Positions 59,867-64,000 of a stretch of DNA of 64,000 nucleotides are shown in pieces. The first letter of the stretch is position 1. Each line of letters opens with the position of its first letter. The notes beneath the pieces are model-generated. The model was not told the origin of the DNA. It made no database searches and saw nothing but the letters and a program-made list of their open reading frames with translations. The translations under genes were made by a program, and so were the position numbers. This DNA comes from Aquisphaera giovannonii (GTDB taxonomy: Bacteria; Planctomycetota; Planctomycetia; Isosphaerales; Isosphaeraceae), in assembly GCF_008087625.1 (NCBI RefSeq), contig NZ_CP042997.1, forward strand, positions 3,100,001-3,164,000, in the 5' to 3' direction.

Positions 59867-62566
59867 TCACTCGATTGCGTAGGTGAACGCCCCCTGATCA
59901 TCGACCGAAACGTCCACCCGGGAGATCGAGCGGCCGTCGGCCATCCGACCGAGGATCTCCTGGGAGATCTCCGGCAGGAGCGTCCTCGTCAGGATGTGGT
60001 CCACGTTGCGAGCCCCGGTCTGCACTTCGCGGCAGCGCCCGACGATGCTGTCCACGAGCTTCTCGGAGTAGGAGAATGTGGCCTTATGGTTCTCGGCCAT
60101 CCGCCTCGCGACCCTGTCGAGCTGCAGCTTGATGATCTGCCGCATCACGTGGTCGCCGATCGGATAGAAGGGGATGACGATGAGGCGCCCCAGGAAGGCC
60201 TGCTTGAAGATCTGGACCCCGCGCTCGGACTTCGCGGCGAGCAGGTCCGGGCGGACGGCCTCGGCCAGCACCTCCGGCGTGGGCGTCGTGTCCGGATCCT
60301 TGCAGAGCTTCAGGAGCGTGTCGGTCCCCACGTTGGACGTGAGGAGGATCACGGTGTTCTTGAAGTCGATCTCGCGGCCCTCGCCGTCCTCCAGCGTCCC
60401 CTTGTCGAAGACCTGGAAGAACAGCTCCAGGACGTCCGGGTGGGCCTTCTCCACCTCGTCCAGCAGGACGACGCTGTACGGCCGGCGGCGGACCGCCTCG
60501 GTGAGCACCCCGCCCTCGCCATAGCCGACGTAGCCCGGCGGCGAGCCCTTCAGGCTGGAGACCGTGTGCGCCTCCTGGTACTCGGACATGTTGATCGTGA
60601 TCAGGTTCCGCTCGCCCCCATAGAGTGCGTCGGCCAGCGCCAGGGCGGTTTCGGTCTTGCCGACGCCGCTGGAGCCGACGAAGAGGAAGACGCCGATCGG
60701 GCGGCGGGGGTCGGTGAGGTTGGCCCGGGCGGTCCGGATCCGCTGGGCGATGGCCTCCAGCGCGTGGGACTGCCCAATGACCCGCTCGCCCAGGCGCTTG
60801 CCCAGGTTGAGGACCGTCTGGATCTCGTTGGCGAGCATCTTCCCGACCGGGATGCCGGTCCACCCCGCGATCACCTCCGCGATCGTCTGCGAGTCCACGG
60901 AGACCTGCAGGAGCGGCGTCTCGCCCTGGAGGGTTTTGAGCGCGGCGGTCTTCTCGCGGAGTTCCGCCTGCATGGCGGCCAGCTCGGCCGAGGGGTCGAA
61001 AGGCGTGACGTTGCCGCCGTGCTTCGACCGCTCCTCTTTGTCCCGCTCCTCGACCTTCGCCGCGAGTGCCTGGATCTCCTTGACCTGCGCCTTCTCCGCC
61101 TCCCACCGCTGCTCCAGCGCCCCCAGGCGGCTGTGCTCGTCCTCGAGCGCCTTCTTCAGCTCGTCGATCCGGTCCTTGTTGTCGACGCCCGTGGACCGTT
61201 CACGCTCGAGGATCTCGATCTCCACCCGGAGGTGGTCCATCTGGCGGCGGCTGTCCTCGACGGCCGGCGGGATGGCGTTCTGGCCGATGGCCACGCGGGC
61301 GCAGGCGGTGTCCAGCAGGCTGACGGACTTGTCCGGGAGCTGCCGGGCGGGGATGTACCGGTGCGACAGCCTCACCGCGCTGTCCACGGCCTCGTCCAGG
61401 ATGCGGACCCCGTGGTGCGACTCCAGGATCTTCGTCAGCCCGCGCATCATCCGGACGGCGACGTCCTCGGACGGCTCCTCCACCTTCACGACCTGGAACC
61501 GCCGGGCGAGGGCGGCATCCTTCTCGAAATACTTCTTGTATTCCGCCCAGGTCGTCGCCGCGATCGTCCGCAGCTCGCCACGGGCCAGCGCCGGCTTGAG
61601 GAGGTTGGCGGCGTCGTTCTGGCCGGCCGCCCCGCCGGCGCCAATCATCGTGTGGGCCTCGTCGATGAAGAGGATGATCGGGACCGGGGAGGCCTTCACC
61701 TCCGCGATGACCTCCTTGAGGCGGTTCTCGAATTCACCCTTGACCCCCGCGCCGGCCTGGAGCAACCCGAGGTCGAGCGTCCGGAGCACCACGTTGCGGA
61801 GGGCCGGGGGCACGTCCCCTTCCGCGATCCGCCGAGCGAGGCCCTCCACGACGGCCGTCTTGCCCACGCCCGCCTCGCCGGTGAGGATCGGGTTGTTCTG
61901 GCGGCGACGGATGAGGATGTCCACCATCTGGCGGACCTCCGGCTCGCGGCCGATCACCGGGTCGATCTGCCCCTTCCGGGCCTTCTCCGTCAGGTTCACC
62001 GTGTACTGATCGAGCGACGGGGTCTTCGAGACCGTGGCAGGCTGCTGGCCGGCCGGCGCCCCGACTGCGACGCCGGCCATGCCCGCGTCGTCCTCCGGCG
62101 AACCCTGGACGAGCCGGATCAGGTTCGGCTGGAGCTGCTCCACCTTGATCTTCGCGAGCTCCGGCGCGGAGTCGCGGGCCAGTCGGCCCAGCTCGTCGTC
62201 GTCGAGCAGGGCCAGCAGCAGCACGCCCGATCGGATCTGGCGGGACTGATACTGCACCGACGCCAGCACCCAGGCCGCCCGCAGCCACTGCTCGATCTTG
62301 TAGGAGAGCGAGGGCGTCCTCTGATTGCCGGTCCGCAGCTTGTTCAGCGCGTTCGTGATCTCGGCCGTCAGGCGGGACGGGTCGACCTCGAAATGCTTCA
62401 GGATCCTCGTGACGTCGGTGTCGGGCGGCTCGACGAGCTTGATCAGCCAGTGCTCCGGCTCGACGCTGGGGTTGGTCCTCGACAGGCACAGGCCCGCCGC
62501 GGCCTGGAGTGCGTTGAGGCAGGTCTTGTTCAGGGTCTTCACCAGGGCTGACGATTCGACGCCCAT
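59867..62566 (-). CDS. clpV: type VI secretion AAA+ ATPase ClpV (TssH)
   Basis: About 899 residues from the ATG at 62566. It disassembles the contracted sheath of type VI secretion. The N-terminal domain is of the ClpV1 form (KTCLNALQAAAGLCLSRTN, VEPEHWLIKLVEPPDTDVTRI), with two ClpN-type repeats. The first AAA+ module has GEAGVGKT (near residue 230) and LFIDEAHTMIGAGG. A coiled-coil middle domain follows (EILERERSTGVDNKDRIDEL). The second module has GSSGVGKT (near 630) and VVLLDEVEKAHPDVLELFFQ. Arginine fingers and sensor regions look intact. It is read leftward with no other Tss gene in the window. Confidence 0.9.
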   Translation of the reverse strand: MGVESSALVKTLNKTCLNALQAAAGLCLSRTNPSVEPEHWLIKLVEPPDTDVTRILKHFEVDPSRLTAEITNALNKLRTGNQRTPSLSYKIEQWLRAAWVLASVQYQSRQIRSGVLLLALLDDDELGRLARDSAPELAKIKVEQLQPNLIRLVQGSPEDDAGMAGVAVGAPAGQQPATVSKTPSLDQYTVNLTEKARKGQIDPVIGREPEVRQMVDILIRRRQNNPILTGEAGVGKTAVVEGLARRIAEGDVPPALRNVVLRTLDLGLLQAGAGVKGEFENRLKEVIAEVKASPVPIILFIDEAHTMIGAGGAAGQNDAANLLKPALARGELRTIAATTWAEYKKYFEKDAALARRFQVVKVEEPSEDVAVRMMRGLTKILESHHGVRILDEAVDSAVRLSHRYIPARQLPDKSVSLLDTACARVAIGQNAIPPAVEDSRRQMDHLRVEIEILERERSTGVDNKDRIDELKKALEDEHSRLGALEQRWEAEKAQVKEIQALAAKVEERDKEERSKHGGNVTPFDPSAELAAMQAELREKTAALKTLQGETPLLQVSVDSQTIAEVIAGWTGIPVGKMLANEIQTVLNLGKRLGERVIGQSHALEAIAQRIRTARANLTDPRRPIGVFLFVGSSGVGKTETALALADALYGGERNLITINMSEYQEAHTVSSLKGSPPGYVGYGEGGVLTEAVRRRPYSVVLLDEVEKAHPDVLELFFQVFDKGTLEDGEGREIDFKNTVILLTSNVGTDTLLKLCKDPDTTPTPEVLAEAVRPDLLAAKSERGVQIFKQAFLGRLIVIPFYPIGDHVMRQIIKLQLDRVARRMAENHKATFSYSEKLVDSIVGRCREVQTGARNVDHILTRTLLPEISQEILGRMADGRSISRVDVSVDDQGAFTYAIE

Positions 62567-62734
62567 CTGCAACGCTCCTCGAAGTGCCGGGCCCGCTTCC
62601 GCATCGAAAGGAATGAGGGGATGTTAAACCCGCGCCCGGCGCGACGCAATCATGCAGAACGGATCCGGCACGGCACGCCGAGATGTCTTGGCCGACAGCC
62701 CCTTTCAAGCGATCGCCTATCACCTGACATCCGC

Positions 62735-63370
62735 TTACGCCCCGGTCGGCCCACGCGAACTGCCGAGAATTCCATGGCCCATCGTTCTCGACCTGAAATC
62801 CGCCGCTCGACCCTGCGTCCTCGCGCGGGATCGCCAGACGCGGCAGATCAGAACGATGCCCCCGATGAGCCCGACCAGATAGCTCGCGTCGTGGGCGAAG
62901 CGGTCCGCCAGGAAGCGTGAATGCTTCTCCGGGGCAATCGAGGACGCCAGCGGCTCCGTCACGCGAATCCAGCCCGACCGGCCGAGGAGGTAACCGGTCA
63001 CCCCGGCCGCCAGGGCACAGCAGGACATGGTGACGAGTAGCGCGAGGATCGGGCGGACCAGTGAGGACACGTTACGGGCCGGGCGGCTTCCCCCGCGTGC
63101 GGCGACCGCCAGCGGCACTCCCAGAAGCACGCCGACCCACCAGGTGGCGATGATGCCCCAGCCGATCGCCAGCCAGGTCGGGGACTGGGTGGGGAAGACC
63201 GGCGGATGGGCCACCGTGAAGTACTCGATGCAGACTCTTGCGGTGATCTGGTCGTGAAGGATGCCGTAGGCAACGGCGGAGAGCACGCAGAGGACGAGGA
63301 TGCCGCCTGCCTGCATGATCAACTCCCATAGATCGGTCGGGGCGGCCGCCCTGGCCTCGATTTGGGACAT
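62735..63370 (-). CDS. membrane protein of unknown function, about four membrane segments
   Basis: About 211 residues from the ATG at 63370 (MSQIEARAAAPTDLW). Hydrophobic segments include LIMQAGGILVLCVLSAVAYG, LAIGWGIIATWWVGVLLGVP, LALLVTMSCCALAAGVTGYL and YLVGLIGGIVLICRVW. The block YGILHDQITARVCIEYFTVAHPPVF is shared by unnamed bacterial membrane proteins, so it is a real family, though without an assigned function. Divergent from the lipoprotein gene at 63505. Confidence 0.6.
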   Translation of the reverse strand: MSQIEARAAAPTDLWELIMQAGGILVLCVLSAVAYGILHDQITARVCIEYFTVAHPPVFPTQSPTWLAIGWGIIATWWVGVLLGVPLAVAARGGSRPARNVSSLVRPILALLVTMSCCALAAGVTGYLLGRSGWIRVTEPLASSIAPEKHSRFLADRFAHDASYLVGLIGGIVLICRVWRSRARTQGRAADFRSRTMGHGILGSSRGPTGA

Positions 63371-63504
63371 GGACGCGGTCCAAAGCTGGATGAACCATGC
63401 GGATTGTATCAAGGATGTCGGCTGCGGCGACGATAAGGAGACGGGAGTTTTCGCATTCCAACTGGGCGGTACACGGCCAAGGGCGCCAGGGGCCACGATT
63501 TCGC

Positions 63505-64000
63505 ATGACGGAGCGGCGGGGCGGGCATAGGCCGTCGGGTACGTGGGCTCGCGGGCTGATCGTCCTGCTCGCGGCGTCCGGCGCTTGCGGCTGCCTGGGG
63601 CCCAAGGCGGTGAAGCTGAGCCGCATCCGGTACAACGAGGCCTACCGGGATACGAACGACGAGCAACTCCTGCTCAACATCGTCCGCCTCCGCTACGCCG
63701 ATTCGCCGGTGTTCATCGACCTGCCGAACATCACCAGCCAGTTCGAGGTGGCAGGGAGCGGAAATTATCAGGGCGGCTATGGCTTCCAGTTCCCCGGCCA
63801 CGTCAACCTCGGCACGGGGACGCTGAGCGCCCGGGATACGCCGACGCTCAGCTATCACCCCCGCGAGGGCCGCGAGATCGCCCGCGCCCTGCTGACGCCG
63901 CTCACCGCCGACTTCTTCAGCCTGGTGACGATCGGCGCGAACACCGAGCAGATCCTGATGCTGACGATCAACGACTTCAACGACGTCCGGAACGCCCCCC
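63505..64000 (+). CDS. lipoprotein of unknown function, start only (partial)
   Basis: The ATG at 63505 opens a reading frame that runs off the window after about 165 residues. The N-terminus has basic residues, a hydrophobic stretch (LIVLLAASGACGC) and lipobox cysteine(s) near residue 27. The next part reads RYNEAYRDTNDEQLLLNIVR then LRYADSPVFIDLPNITSQFE, a pattern recalled from uncharacterised bacterial outer-membrane-associated lipoproteins. The role is unknown. Divergent from the membrane-protein gene, 134 bases away. Confidence 0.65.
   Translation, partial: MTERRGGHRPSGTWARGLIVLLAASGACGCLGPKAVKLSRIRYNEAYRDTNDEQLLLNIVRLRYADSPVFIDLPNITSQFEVAGSGNYQGGYGFQFPGHVNLGTGTLSARDTPTLSYHPREGREIARALLTPLTADFFSLVTIGANTEQILMLTINDFNDVRNAP

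Noticed and set aside
59546-62551. A 1001-residue open frame antisense to clpV.
   Set aside because: clpV has full AAA+ motifs; the opposite frame is Asp/Arg/Leu-rich without any known pattern.

Overview
The window is high-GC bacterial DNA with the marks of a planctomycete, most likely of the Isosphaeraceae type. The evidence is two PVC-type CxxCH dehydrogenase-like proteins, a DUF1501 gene with a DUF1549/DUF1553 gene, a DUF1559 pilin-like protein, two TPR plus FG-GAP (CRTAC1/ASPIC) proteins, an N-terminal LEPRxLL extracellular motif, frequent GTG starts, and many small membrane or secreted proteins known only from this phylum. I found no rRNA, CRISPR array, insertion sequence or prophage. 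There is one tRNA gene.

Layout. 1-513: the end of a secreted beta-sandwich protein. 547-10415 (minus): a compact five-gene operon holding a tandem alpha/beta-hydrolase, an isochorismatase-ThuA fusion, an ACS-type MFS transporter, an enolase-superfamily enzyme and a CxxCH dehydrogenase-like protein. It looks like a route for uptake and oxidation of an acidic carbohydrate or ester. 10590-14899: a frameshifted CHRD/PEP-CTERM gene, a second CxxCH protein and a VOC protein. 15197-23164 (plus): an antiporter, then lysS, a LolCE/LolD-type ABC exporter, an aminotransferase, a universal stress protein, a Nudix hydrolase and a secreted protein. 23187-28459 (minus): the usual DUF1553 + DUF1501 pair, here separated by two tandem Uma2 genes with a small relic of the DUF1553 gene end between them.

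28760-37054 (plus): PolX/PHP polymerase, DUF2203 protein, cytidylate kinase, PlsC acyltransferase, a TIM-barrel isomerase-like protein and a large TPR/FG-GAP protein. 37035-43387 (minus): DUF1559 pilin-like protein, a small lipoprotein, a second TPR/FG-GAP protein and a DUF5009 acyltransferase-like membrane protein. 43611-46783 (plus): a three-gene operon (enolase-superfamily racemase, M20 peptidase, GNAT). It matches the N-succinylamino acid racemase pathway that converts D-amino acids irreversibly to L-amino acids, and its divergent promoter region carries two clean inverted repeats. 46856-48910: two uncharacterised membrane-protein genes, the second running into a tRNA-Val gene whose promoter lies inside that coding region. 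49265-57965: copper amine oxidase, GH20-like enzyme, VOC protein, beta-propeller protein, glycosyltransferase-like protein and a parallel beta-helix adhesin-like protein. 57968-64000: an outer-membrane protein, a ClpV/TssH ATPase of type VI secretion, a membrane protein and the start of a lipoprotein.

All functions are inferred from reading motifs and context. No database search was possible. Starts were chosen by Shine-Dalgarno sequence, signal peptide and overlap with neighbours, and uncertain ones are marked.
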